A stretch of DNA of 64,000 nucleotides from Phymatolithon calcareum (lineage: Eukaryota; Rhodophyta; Florideophyceae; Hapalidiales), in contig OZ345353.1 in NCBI GenBank assembly GCA_977006965.1, positions 1,488,001 through 1,552,000 of the forward strand. The letters run 5' to 3'. Below the pieces are notes generated by a model. That model was not told where the DNA came from, made no database searches, and saw nothing but the letters and a program-made list of their open reading frames with translations. Below are positions 10,438 to 20,481 of the stretch, piece by piece. Position numbers and translations under genes: made by a program. How positions within the stretch are numbered: the stretch's first letter is position 1; every line of letters begins with the position of its first letter.

Positions 10438-10766
10438 ATGTCTACAAATCAGATTCAGTACTCCGAGAAGTACTACGACTCGATCTTCGAGTACCGGTAA
10501 GCACCATTCTGCCACTGCAAAACCAGTCGTGATCATTCCTGTGCTCTTTGTCCTGACTTTTTCTTCTCTTTTGTCTTTTCTCCGTTCGCAGTCATGTGAT
10601 TCTTCCTCAGGACGTCGCCAAGCACGTACCAAAGGGTCAGCTCCTTAGCGAAAATGAGTGGCGCTCTCTTGGCGTTCAGCAGAGCCGCGGTTGGGTTCAC
10701 TACGCCATCCATAGGCCGGAACCTCACATTCTGCTTTTCCGCCGCGAGAAGAACGGCAACTACTGA
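10438..10766 (+). CDS. CKS1: CKS1 cyclin-dependent kinase regulatory subunit (two exons)
   Basis: Exon 1 is 10438-10496 and exon 2 is 10592-10766, with a 95-bp intron that starts GTAAGC, has a pyrimidine-rich 3' end and finishes in CAG. The 77-residue product shows the complete CKS signature: an [20 protein letters not shown] start, the [20 protein letters not shown] core and the [12 protein letters not shown] end. CKS proteins bind CDKs and phosphothreonine substrates and act in cell-cycle progression. Length and all core residues match the family, so the gene should be functional. The intron splits the Arg codon of the EYR/HV boundary. The 200 bp upstream border block B, so its promoter lies next to the repeat terminus. 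Confidence 0.95.
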
Positions 10767-11035
10767 TCCTTTCAACCACTTCACGTGCGCCTCTTATTTC
10801 GCTCTCGAGTTGCGGCGGCAGGCTTGACGCTATTCGTGAAATGGTGCAATCGCGTCGCGGCGGCTTTGACCCTTTGCGCTAGTTGCATGTGTTGTGCTTT
10901 GTGTTGCAGGGAGACGCTTATCTACTTTAGCCGTGGATAATGTAATTTGGTTTGTAATAACTCTGCTGAACGTCGCTCTGCTTACCCTCCAACTCAACAT
11001 CCACACACCAATCCATAACTCCCAGGCACCACTGC

Positions 11036-12175
11036 TTACAAAGACGCTCTGCCGTCGGGTCGATTCCGCGGGCTGATATCTCGCACAAACACACACTCGG
11101 CTCGCGATGCAACAGAATGGAGCGCTTCTCCAGATCTCAAATCCGCCAATGTACCACACTGCCATTTCCCTGGTGACACTTCATCACCAGTGTCGTACGC
11201 AAAGTGGTGCAACCCACTCGGCAGCTCTGGGTTAATTTCCGTACTCTCGTCTGACTCTCGCTTCTTCCGTTTCCGCAAGCACAACGCGATAATTCCCACA
11301 CCGAACAGCACCACAAATACTATCAGCCCGATGGCGAGCGCAAGCTCCGTCTTCGATGTGCGCGACGATTTTTGCAGTACCTTGCTGGAGGCACGCACCT
11401 CCTCGCCGCAGTTCCGGTACTGCGCGCACACCAAGCGGCCCGTCGCAGCCGCGAAGTGGAGGTAGTATATGAGTAATTCTGGACGGGTCACTGCGGCGCC
11501 ACTACGATGGGTGAAGGAGATGGCGGAGCGGTTCTGGATCGTGACTGTGCCATTAAATAAAGGCGGTTTATGAACGCGAAACTCCGCGAGATTAGCCGTG
11601 GAGACGTCCGGGAAGTAGAATTGGACGGGGACTGTATCTATTCGACTGACAGATAAACCGCCCGGGCGCCAGATGACGATTCGGTTACGTGACTGCGCGG
11701 GATCGCGTTGGAAGACTTTGTCAGTAGAGCAGAATAGCCAGCCCAAGATGCCGTTGTCGATCACATATTCCAGCACAAAGGTTAAAGTAGTGGTGGCGAC
11801 AGTGGGCTGGAATTCGATATCGACGGTGAGTTTGTCTTTGGATTGCTTGTCAAGGCTGGGAATTTTGAATCGGGAGTTGTTGAGCACTTATGTGATTGAA
11901 ACGTCACGGATGGTTTGAGTCGATTGCTTGATCAGCACGCGATGCAATTGCGAGACCGTCCAGGGTGAGCGAAAATATTCCGTTACTTTCGTGGTGCAGG
12001 AGGATGTGATGGTGACGTTTGCCGATAGCGAGCATCAGAACGGAGGCGTGAGTGAAGTGTCTGAACCTGAAGGGAAGACACAAGGCCTTTGTTTTCGGAT
12101 CGTGTCCACAGGTTCAGATGCAGCGTTTCCAGCGCTCATAAATACCAGTAGACTTGCAAAGAAGGCGTTTCGCAT
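11036..12175 (-). pseudogene. Type I single-pass membrane protein with two in-frame stop codons
   Basis: The frame opens with a classical signal peptide (MRNAFFASLLVFMSAGNA) at 12175. It is then interrupted by TGA at 12035-12037 and TAA at 11888-11890 and otherwise continues in the same frame for about 380 residues. The ectodomain is β-rich with several N-glycosylation sequons (NVT, NNS, NGT, NRS). It is followed by a transmembrane helix (LALAIGLIVFVVLFGVGIIA) capped by RKRKKR and a ~75-residue cytoplasmic tail. I do not recognise the family. Because only two point stops break a long frame, it is either a young pseudogene, a readthrough candidate or carries base errors. It lies between CKS1 and the CDC45 C-terminal fragment. 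Confidence 0.6.
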
Positions 12176-12413
12176 GGTGGTCAAACCGTGTCGGTGAGCG
12201 AGGTAGCGTGAAGGAGGCTGCACGGCACGCATATCAGCGCATTTACGATTAAAGGCTGTGATGTAGCAGCGGACGGTAAGGAGTTGGAGGGCGGTGACAC
12301 GGAAGACGTCAACCTTCTGCGGCAGTGGCGGTGGTGAGCATGGGGGGAGGAACTCTGCGGTGTGAGTTGATCCCAGGAGTGCGACAGCGGTTGAAATTGG
12401 AGTTAGGGGAGCA

Positions 12414-12612
12414 TCATGATAAGAGGGCGAGCAGGGCGTTGTACAGGGCGGTTGCAGAGCCGGTCTCGCGGCCGGCCCGAGTCACAAGACGCGATGGAAC
12501 CGAGATTTATGCAAATATTTCTTGGCTCAGCGACGACGACTTGAATCACATTGACGTTACGAGTTGTGATAGATTCGCTTTTCTTGGCCGAATCCCGCGC
12601 AAGGTCCAATCA
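12414..12612 (-). pseudogene. CDC45: CDC45 C-terminal end, detached fragment
   Basis: Read on the minus strand this segment matches the last ~60 residues of CDC45: ARDSAKKSESITTRNVNVIQ corresponds to the conserved terminal helix and strand, and after a frameshift ALYNALLALLS then a stop corresponds to the family C-terminus. The stop codon is at 12414-12416. The N-terminal two-thirds lies about 7 kb away at 3722-5332 on the same strand but in the wrong order, so this cannot be the next exon. The stretch 12613-12842 should hold preceding CDC45 sequence but I cannot align it with confidence. Confidence 0.6.
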
Positions 12613-12842
12613 CTTCGTGCTTCGTAATCTCTGCTTTCCGGCTCGCCGCTCTTCGCCATCATGACGAATCAGACTAGGGACGTATCAAATTTTTGCATAG
12701 CCCCGTACACATTTTGCCATCTGACGGTGCTTGCACTCAAGAATTCTCCGTGCAATTACCTCGTATCAGCCCCTGTACTGCACTAATCGATCCTTCCAGT
12801 CCATAGAAAAAAAGGTGATAAGAAGCGATGGATATGACCATC

Positions 12843-15475
12843 ATCATGATGGCGATGATCGCCTGTACGAACTCGTACTAACGAGCATTGACCACTTCAA
12901 CAGATTAAATGACGTCTGCAGCGCGAACACCACAGAACCCACACCACAGGCGTCATCAAGGCTCAAAAATGGGGCACCACATGCACATCATGATGTTGAC
13001 ATAAATTTCAGTAGCCCAGCGCAAGTAACCTCGGAAACATGAGTAGATAAATACTACATGTTGCGGTTTCTTCGGACGTACTTCATACCGAAGAACATGG
13101 GCATCGCCGCTCCGGCGATAGACGTGCCTCTAGAACGCACCAAGTCAACCCACATTCACTGCCTTTTGTACCCCCTTTTGTATCTCGTCCGCTCCACAAT
13201 TCAGTCCAGTTCAATTGTCATGCAACACGACGCCTTCACAGTGCAATTCCACTTTAGCTTTTTCTCCCAAACTGTGAAATCTTCAAAATGAGTGCTGCTC
13301 ATCAATTACAAGACCCACTCTTTCATCAGCATCTCATGCGTTTCTCACGCAGGAGAGGATCACGGCCTTCTGCACATGCCCTGTACCGCCGGCGCCAATT
13401 GCTCTCAAATTGCCAAGGATAATGGGCAAACAAAAGAAAGAAAGAGGTCAGCGGTCGCTCCTTCTCAGAGCCACCTCAAAAACGATTCACACAGAACTGC
13501 GAGTGATGACAACACTGCATCCACCAACCTGATTCAAGCCAGAAGAAAGATTCGCCTTATTACCACAATTATCAACATTCAAGCAAACAATTGCAAGATG
13601 ATATCCGAACGTTCGCTGCACAACCCGCATTCTCTGTCGCATTCCTTCACCATGTTATGCAATACTATTGTACGCATGATGAATGATTTCCAGAAGCCGC
13701 TCCCTCCGCACCCGGTCTTCCGTCAGCAAAAACTCGTTATTCTACGGCACATAAACCTGCTCCACGCGACACTGACCATCGTCAAAATATGGATCATCCG
13801 ATAAAACCAACGCCGCTGCCGAAGCCCCGTGTAGTCTCGGCGACGCCGGTACGGGCATGAACCGCTCTCCCTCGCAAAACATTCCACCCTCGATACTCCC
13901 CAACATCAGCCCCGCGTGCCGCGATGACGGCACCTGTCCGTTCTTAACCACTGCTCGTCCGAACGGTACCGCGGCAGCCAATAGCCCTGCCACGGGCCCC
14001 GCCCCGACCGCCAAGAGAGCGATAGAAAAAATGTGTAGTCGAGAAGACCGGCACGGCTAGCCTGCTGAGGACTTGGAAGAACTGGTAGCACCCAAGCCAG
14101 AGTGCGCGCACGCAGCCGATGCAGACTCATGCCCGGCCCCATGTCCGGTCTTGAGCGCTGTCGCCCTCGGAGGACGGATGTTCGCCGTGCGGACAGAGCA
14201 GATGTTGCGAGGAAAGCCGTCGGCATCGAGGGGTGGAGAAGCTAAGCGTTGTGCAGTCTACATACATGAGCTCTAGTAGTGTCCATACATTCTCACAGGA
14301 AGAAAGTGCTGAAAACTTATTTTTTACTTATTTTCAGAAAATTGCTGTAAAGAATCAAAAAGCCATCGAAGGTGTTCACTTAGAATTCCCATGTCGACTG
14401 TTGTAAAATTGAGCTCCTTGAAAGGCCTTGCCATTTTTATCCAAAGAAATGCCGATTCTGTCGGTACCGTTAACGACAGTAGACGCTCGAAGAACAATGC
14501 GTCCTAGTCCACACCCCTTTTGCAGCTAATTTGCTCATTCAAATGATATGTATTCTGCGAGGATGAATCTTTTCAGAATTGTCGATACTGTAGAGTTGTT
14601 CTGCTGAAAAATATTCGTACAATCAATGAAATGATCTACCGGATCGCGGGGGAAACTATAGTTTCGAAAATTCTCATCGATTGCGGGAAGTGTTACTCCG
14701 TCTGAGTCGAGGACTGCCTGCTGAACTGGTCATCTGACGGATTAAATACGATACCTCCGGCGACCATAAACTTCGGTTTGCAAAGCTATTCGAATGTACC
14801 ACAATCAGGGCCGTCGTCGATAGATACATTGACTCCGTAAGCTCTGATTTGCTGTACCACGGCAGTGCTGTTCGTAAACTGGGCCATTGTGGTGTTCGTT
14901 CGTGCGATACTTGGATTGCTTACATTAGTCGGCGATAGCTTTATCAGAAGTCAATAGCCATCGTGAGTCTCGAAGGCAGAGCCTCATATCCCATGGAAAA
15001 TGTAATGGTCTTGCACTCTTCGACTAAACTCGATTATTTTGCTTTAGTTGCAAGATCACGCAATACAATAAAGTGATCCAAGGGGACATCACCGTCATGT
15101 GGAGCACTCCAGCGCAACTTACGTCAATCAGGAATCTGCTGTAGTTTGTCAGGTATGTGTCAAGATTTGAAATCGCCTTGAATGCAACCAGCAATGCAGT
15201 CTGACTGTTTCCTTACGTGGCCAAGATGATATCGCACCCGCGCTTTGCAGCGCCCACCACCGGTCATCGCACGCAGCTCATTATCTCCATCAGATGCGAT
15301 TTTAATGTACTCTACTCCCGTCATCATCCAATTTCGTAGCTCTAGACCTGACACGAGGCCAAGCGAGAATACTTCAAGGCTACATCATTTGATGGTATCA
15401 CTGCTCCGTACTGTTGCACTCTCAGGGTCGGCAAGATAGTCGGCACTCGCTCTCTCCCCAATTGTGGGTTGCTTG
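12843..15475 (+). repeat. Direct repeat block A, copy 2
   Basis: It matches 109-2745 and begins with the same ATCATGATGGCG terminus. Similarity ends near 15475. No block B or right-hand inverted terminus follows within the window, so this copy is truncated or rearranged at its right side. Its left flank is the 12613-12842 segment next to the CDC45 C-terminal fragment. The plus-strand 170-codon frame at 13292-13804 is open only here and is broken in copy 1, so I do not call it a gene. Confidence 0.9.
13742..14014 (-). pseudogene. Second copy of the block A small ORF, truncated by a nonsense codon
   Basis: It corresponds to the ORF at 922-1281 and is nearly identical over 90 residues, but the codon after VEQVYVP is TAG instead of CAG, removing the last ~29 residues. 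A handful of substitutions (for example Ala to Gly) separate the two copies. The function is unknown. Confidence 0.35.
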
Positions 15476-16234
15476 AGATGCAATTCCTTTACTCGCTGAG
15501 TCTAGCGGTGCCTTTTAAGCTATCGAATTCTCCAACGTACTGGCTGGGGAGTGCATATCACATCACACGAATACCGACACTATCTTATCATTGTGCGGGT
15601 CTAACGGCTACCGCGATTCGCACGTGCGAGTTCAGTGACTCAACTTGACGAGCTCTTGGTGCCTCTCCTCTTGTGATTATTTCGACTGTCGGGTTCGCGC
15701 TGACACTTGCAGGTGGTTTCCCAACGTGGTCGTTTTCGCGGATCTCCTCTTAGTCGTATACTGTCGGTGCATCTCCTCGGTTTCTTCAATCCTTGAGAGA
15801 GATCACATTTGCAAGACAGTATCTTCTGTTCGACGACACAAGACAGAACACTGCTACAGTACGGTTTTTCGGACGCCCTCTCAGGCCCTCTCCGCAGTCC
15901 CAGCAATCAAAAGAGGGCATGCCGTACTCCCCTATCGAGGTCCGCTCATGTTTATGTCTATTTTGGATACGGTCTTACAGTAGTACACTTTTGTCGAGAA
16001 ATCTTGCCCACAAATAAATTAAGTACAAAATAAAAACATTATTTTAATTCTTGCTAACAGCCGCATAATTGTCCCGCTTATCGAGTCGTTCCTGCTAAAA
16101 TAACGTCCCGTTTATCAAGGGCCGTCTGTAATACTTATTTACGGCGACGAGCCAGCCAGCAGTCATTATCATAATTACCTCTTGTCGGTGCCGCTCCATC
16201 TTGACCGGCCGACACTTCATTTCAGCAGTCAAGA
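15476..16234. other. Intergenic region upstream of the APH-fold gene
   Basis: No gene is recognised here. Short open frames at 15645-16033 overlap in all phases and look random. The last 200 bp before the ATG at 16235 would contain the promoter of the kinase-like gene; I see no clear TATA element. Confidence 0.4.
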
Positions 16235-17686
16235 ATGGCATCGTCACCGGTAAATCCGTCCATCCAACACGAAAAGGATGAGCATGAGGAGGAGGAGGAG
16301 GATGAGGACTATGGCACAGATTACATCCGCGCCGTTGTTCTCAACAAATACAAAGACCATGTGCTCATGTTACGGATTGATGAAGACTGGGACCTGCCAT
16401 TGCTTGTGTACAAGGGAATGCTGAGTCACAGAGTGTATCGATTTTGCAAAGACTTGCAATCAACACTTGCGATCCATTCCGACGGTGAGACTGATTTCAC
16501 CACTGTTTTTGAGCTGTTCGGTTCTTATGGCAGCGCAGACCACAAGGATGTCCACACGCCGGGATACTTGAAACTTATGGTTGTCGAGTACCAACGCTCA
16601 CAGGAAGATTTGGACAGCAAACTCCCTAAGCACGCAGAGTGGAAAGATGTCGGCTTTGTATCCAAGCTGCTTGACTGCGCCGCCGATGATCGTGATAAGC
16701 GAATCTCGCTCGAGGAGCTAGTTTTGCTGTTGCAGTCTCGAGGACAGCGCCTCTTATCTTTGCGAGAGCCAAGACATCGGTTCGGCTGGTTCGAGCGTGT
16801 ATCTGATCTGTTGCGCGGTGTGGCGGAAAGATGTGGTCAAGGGGCGGTCAAGTCTATTGTTCAAGTGTTGATGGGGCCAAGTTCGACGGTGCTGCGAGCA
16901 AACTGTGAAAAAGCTGCATTGTTCCTGAAATCTCCATTGTCCGTGTCAAGGGAAGGAACCATAACTCGCAAACTGGGAGAACTGTTTCCAGAGAGCACAC
17001 CTCAAGTGCTAGAAATTAACGCGGAGCTTAATTTGTTTGTGACATTGGGCTTCCAGCAAGTAGACCTGTCGGATGTGGATATCACTGGGATTTGTCTGGA
17101 GGCAGGACGTCTACAACTGTCATCACGGAAGTACCTCGCGGAGCTGGAGGCAGCGGGATGCAAATTGCGTGGGCCAGGGGAATTGAAACGCAATGTGTCG
17201 GGATGGCTTGACGACCCCCTAATGCGTAAGGTTTTTCGCAGCCGCCTAGATGAGTTTAAGGCGTTCATTGGATTGGTCGAAAAATGTTGTGATGAGCTCT
17301 CTTGCAGCACAGTTCCGATGACGTTGGTACACGGTGACTTGTATAAGCACAACGCGACCAGGCGTGTTTACGGAGGAGGATACATGCTATTCGACTATGA
17401 GTTTGCGTACATCGGACATCCGTTTTGCGACATGTCCACAATTTATGAAAAAATGACGGACGAAGGTATACACAACTATCTGCTACTGTGGTTGGAGTAC
17501 GGCAGCTTGGACGTGCTAAGAAAAAGCTTTCGTATTGCGTGCAAGTTGGGTTGGGCCATACGATTGTGGAAGATTTTCGATGACATTAGAGTATGTGACG
17601 CGAGGAAGAGCGACGAATTGGCCTGGTATGCAGTGGATTGTCTTGATGATGTGTGCCAGGCGATGACAGAAGAAAATACTTTGTAA
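16235..17686 (+). CDS. Aminoglycoside/choline-kinase-fold phosphotransferase (APH family)
   Basis: The 483-residue protein starts with a low-complexity acidic segment (DEHEEEEEDEDYGTDY). Near residue 366 it carries the APH/Brenner catalytic motif LVHGDLYKHN, followed about 20 residues later by LFDYEFAYIGHPFCDM, which supplies the metal-binding Asp. These match kinases of the APH/choline kinase superfamily; the substrate cannot be told from sequence. Near residues 148-160, DDRDKRISLEEL resembles an EF-hand loop with its first ligand lost. The N-terminal ATP-binding lobe is poorly recognisable. The reading frame is intact and intron-free. An AATAAA at 17685-17690 overlaps the TAA stop, which is unusually close for use as the polyadenylation signal. 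Confidence 0.8.
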   Translation: MASSPVNPSIQHEKDEHEEEEEDEDYGTDYIRAVVLNKYKDHVLMLRIDEDWDLPLLVYKGMLSHRVYRFCKDLQSTLAIHSDGETDFTTVFELFGSYGSADHKDVHTPGYLKLMVVEYQRSQEDLDSKLPKHAEWKDVGFVSKLLDCAADDRDKRISLEELVLLLQSRGQRLLSLREPRHRFGWFERVSDLLRGVAERCGQGAVKSIVQVLMGPSSTVLRANCEKAALFLKSPLSVSREGTITRKLGELFPESTPQVLEINAELNLFVTLGFQQVDLSDVDITGICLEAGRLQLSSRKYLAELEAAGCKLRGPGELKRNVSGWLDDPLMRKVFRSRLDEFKAFIGLVEKCCDELSCSTVPMTLVHGDLYKHNATRRVYGGGYMLFDYEFAYIGHPFCDMSTIYEKMTDEGIHNYLLLWLEYGSLDVLRKSFRIACKLGWAIRLWKIFDDIRVCDARKSDELAWYAVDCLDDVCQAMTEENTL

Positions 17687-17698
17687 TAAAGACCCCAT

Positions 17699-18239
17699 TG
17701 AGCAACAGTCATTTGCAATAACATGTCTTGCACACCACGTTGCAAGTATTACAAGTTACGCGGTGGTGGCCGCAGCTTGCGCATAGGGAAAATGCATGCT
17801 TTTTTTCAGGTGTTTGCAACTGTCTCTTACGCAGACACCTCTCTTGATCACGCTCCTTGTGTTCGACTTGGTCATGATACCAAACTGAAATTTCGCGCCA
17901 GGTGGGGAGCGTTTGAGAACGTGAAAACCACGAGGAATACTCTACCGTTCGTACCGGTGTGGGTTGTAGTTTTGTGTGTGTGTGTGATGTTCAAGGCGCA
18001 GGTTTGTCGCGCACGAAGAGCTGGCAGGTCCGGTAGATGCGAGTGTACATATGTATATTGAGGTGGTAAAAGTTTCCTGCGTGTCTGTCTATGTGTTTTC
18101 AAGCGAAGGTTCTATTTCTTACGCGGACGAAGAGCTTGTCCCTGGAAGATGCGAGGGTGCAACGACATATACCCTAGAACATCTCGCGGGGTGATCGTAA
18201 TTCCACGTGGAGCAATACAACATGGGATAGCGTATCCAC
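17699..18239. other. Intergenic region downstream of the APH-fold gene
   Basis: No gene is recognised. There is a short TG microsatellite near 17975 and a weak internal duplication around a GACGAAGAGCT motif (near 18014 and 18126). The segment ends at the TAA target site of the Harbinger-like element. Confidence 0.4.
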
Positions 18240-18326
18240 TAAGGCTCGGTCTATACCGGGCGGTTTTGTGTTGTGTCTGGAAGCAGTACTGTAATTCATT
18301 TCGCGGTCACTTCCAATATGTCTATA

Positions 18327-19190
18327 CAGGGGGGGTCGCTATATAGTGCCGGGTTATATAGTGCCACCCTCTACTTAGTGCCACCCATTTTGGGCTGGCA
18401 CGATTATCATATCAAAGACACAGGCTGTGGCTGCTTACAGGGCATTCCTAGCGGCCATTCTCCTCTTCGTCTCCTCAGCTCACCATCTTCACGCCGCCGA
18501 CAGTGATGGGGCACCCAGGGCAGAAGAGAACGCGGCTGACGCTTCAACAAAAGCTTGAAGCACTTCGCATGCTGTCAGCGACGTCATCGAGATGTTGCGT
18601 AAACTGAAAGTCAGTTTACCGAGTGACGACATCCTGAGAGCTGAAATCGATGATGACGTTAGACACGAGGATGTGGAGCATTAGTTTGAGGTTGAAGATG
18701 ATACAGATGTTCAAGAGGCGTTCGTTTCCGATGTTTCGGATATATTGGAGGAGGTTATAGCCCAAAGCCCAATAGAACCTGACAATGAAAGCGAAGAGGA
18801 AGAAGTTTCTGCGGTTATCGCATCTCCCCTAGCTCTCACTGAGCTGCACACCATGTTTCGCCCTCTCCAAGAGTCCGCGTTTTTGTGTAACCTTCCTGAC
18901 GCTAGTAGTCATCTTCAACGAGCATTTCGGGTATTCATAGACGCTATCCGTAAGCAGAATAATGAGAAGCAGAGACAGCTACTTGTCTCAGAGATGTTCA
19001 ACAAGCGTTCTGAAGATAAAACACGCCAGTAAAATCGTTCTCCCCGTTCTCCGTACAACTTCGTTGGGGGTCACGGCAAACACGCTTACAGTAGTGCGAA
19101 GCAGTCCCTCAAATTTCATGTAGTGCGGAACCTAAATAGTGCGCATTTTTTTGTCTGGTTCTATGTGGCACTATATAGCGACCCCCCCTG
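18327..19190 (+). mobile_element. Pogo-like (Tc1/mariner superfamily) internally deleted element
   Basis: The termini are perfect 24-bp inverted repeats, CAGGGGGGGTCGCTATATAG plus four more bases at 18327-18350 and their complement at 19167-19190. They are flanked by TA on both sides (18325-18326, 19191-19192). Subterminal TAGTGCC/TAGTGCG motifs repeat near both ends and could be transposase-binding sites. The element is nested in the Harbinger-like element. Confidence 0.85.
18506..19032 (+). pseudogene. Remnant of pogo-type transposase: HTH start and acidic C-terminus without catalytic core
   Basis: The ATG at 18506 opens with GQKRTRLTLQQKLEALRML, which matches the first helix-turn-helix of pogo/CENP-B-like transposases, and then stops after about 33 codons. 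In a second frame from about 18590, with one TAG, a Glu/Asp-rich tail continues to TAA near 19030. The DDE catalytic domain between the two is absent. The element must therefore depend on a transposase encoded elsewhere; the pogo-like DDE gene at 41760-43310 is a related type but its kinship is untested. Confidence 0.6.
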
Positions 19191-19729
19191 TACCGGATTT
19201 GCCGTGTTCGTGTTCGTTGAAGCAGTTCCGTAATTTTTGGAGCCCCTTCTCAAGGTCATTGTTCTGAACTTGTTCTCACCGCTCCTACTCATTTTGCGAA
19301 CGTTCGAATTCTGCAAACTCTCAACGTCAGCTATCTTGGTTCCGAAACGTCTACCGCGCCCACCTTCTTTGACTGTTCATCGCTCAAGAAAACACCCCCT
19401 CGATGGCAACGAACAGAAGAATTTCACTATTTAAGTGGGGGTACCCGAGTTCAATTGTCAATGCAACAGCAGATTACGGCACCTTTACGCTAGTTCTTTC
19501 TCTTCGTCAGCCCATGACAAATCCGCCACCTGCGAATGCCGTTCCAGCCTCGGGGTCCCGCCACGCTGTCCGTCCCTCTGCTCTAGGTACTATCGCTTCG
19601 GCCAAAAGTGCTACTCAAGGCTATGATGGCTGTCTTTCTGTCCGTGCATCTGCTGTTCCCACCGCCCGCTCGCCCGGCAATGCTGCTCAAGTTTCTGAGC
19701 ATATTTCTGCTTGTCCAATGCACTCTTGA

Positions 19730-20115
19730 CTGAAAATGATGCCCAACTGCTCGGGTCTCATCGTACTGGGCGCCCGCTGGTATGAGCCACCGGCGAGGAT
19801 GCGGAGTGTCACGGCAACTCGAATGCAAGGTGAGATGGCACCACTGCTCGATCGTTTTGCTTGTAGTTCGTCTCGAGAGAGGTAGGGACGCAAACGGCCC
19901 ACGAGCTTATAGAATGTGTGCCTAGAAATCCGAAAGACTCGGCGGAACTCCGCATCGGATAAATTCTGAGTAATGTGCTCGAACGACATCCGGGCGCGCC
20001 TCTTGGATGGGGACCGATACCGAGCGCTCAGTCCATTGTCCACCGATGAGTCTACTAGAGACAAAAGTACTGTGAGTACACTGGCAGCAACAATCGCTGG
20101 GTTGGCGCTGTCCAT
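19730..20115 (-). pseudogene. Harbinger-type transposase, N-terminal fragment
   Basis: From a possible ATG at 20115, the protein contains a block typical of PIF/Harbinger nucleases just before the catalytic core: FRRVFRISRHTFYKLVGRL, followed by a Pro-containing spacer and IRVAVTLRILAGGSY. Sequence similarity stops right after this motif and the Asp/Glu catalytic part is missing, so the gene is deleted. It is oriented opposite to the nested pogo-like element. Confidence 0.6.
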
Positions 20116-20153
20116 CGTGTTGGCTCGGAACATGCATCGAGAAGGGAGTTGAG

Positions 20154-20372
20154 GGCCGATGAAAGAATAGTTCCCAACCGGGAAAATGGGAAAATGAGAA
20201 CTTGGGAACACGAGTACGTCCAATAGAATACCTGCATTTGTGAAATTGTACTTCTGCTTCCTTCAGGTTCAAATTCCACAAGTGCATGTATTCTATTGGA
20301 CATATTGGCGTTCCTATTTTCTCAATTTCCCATTTTCCCTGTTGGGAACTATTCGTTCATCGGCCCTGAAAG
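20154..20372. repeat. Large imperfect inverted repeat (hairpin) inside the Harbinger-like element
   Basis: Two arms of about 85-88 nt (20154-20237 and 20285-20372) are reverse complements with scattered mismatches. They share GGCCGATGAA, TAGTTCCCAAC, GGGAAAATGGGAAA and CCAATAGAATAC in the same order, separated by a ~47-nt loop. It could be a nested foldback element or a rearranged end of the host element. Confidence 0.75.
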
Positions 20373-20423
20373 GAACTTATGTACTTTAGCGCGCGCCAAA
20401 ATGCAAATTCGCGTCAAATACGG

Positions 20424-20481
20424 ACACGACAAAAATGTTAACTTCTTGACCGCGGGAAAGAAGTTAGCATTTTTGTCGTGT
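20424..20481. repeat. Near-perfect 24-bp stem with a 10-nt loop
   Basis: ACACGACAAAAATGTTAACT...CTT at 20424-20447 pairs with 20458-20481 at 23 of 24 positions around a GC-rich loop. It lies immediately inside the right end of the Harbinger-like element. Its role is unknown. Confidence 0.85.

Noticed and set aside
3722-12612. Joining the two CDC45 pieces by splicing
   Set aside because: The C-terminal piece lies upstream of the N-terminal piece on the minus strand, so no cis-splicing could join them.
13292-13804. 170-codon plus-strand frame in block A copy 2
   Set aside because: The equivalent in copy 1 is broken by a stop and indels, the composition is non-coding-like, and it overlaps the minus-strand ORF.
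20262-20280. GGTTCAAATTCCA resembling a tRNA T-loop
   Set aside because: It lies in the loop of a large inverted repeat, with no surrounding tRNA fold.
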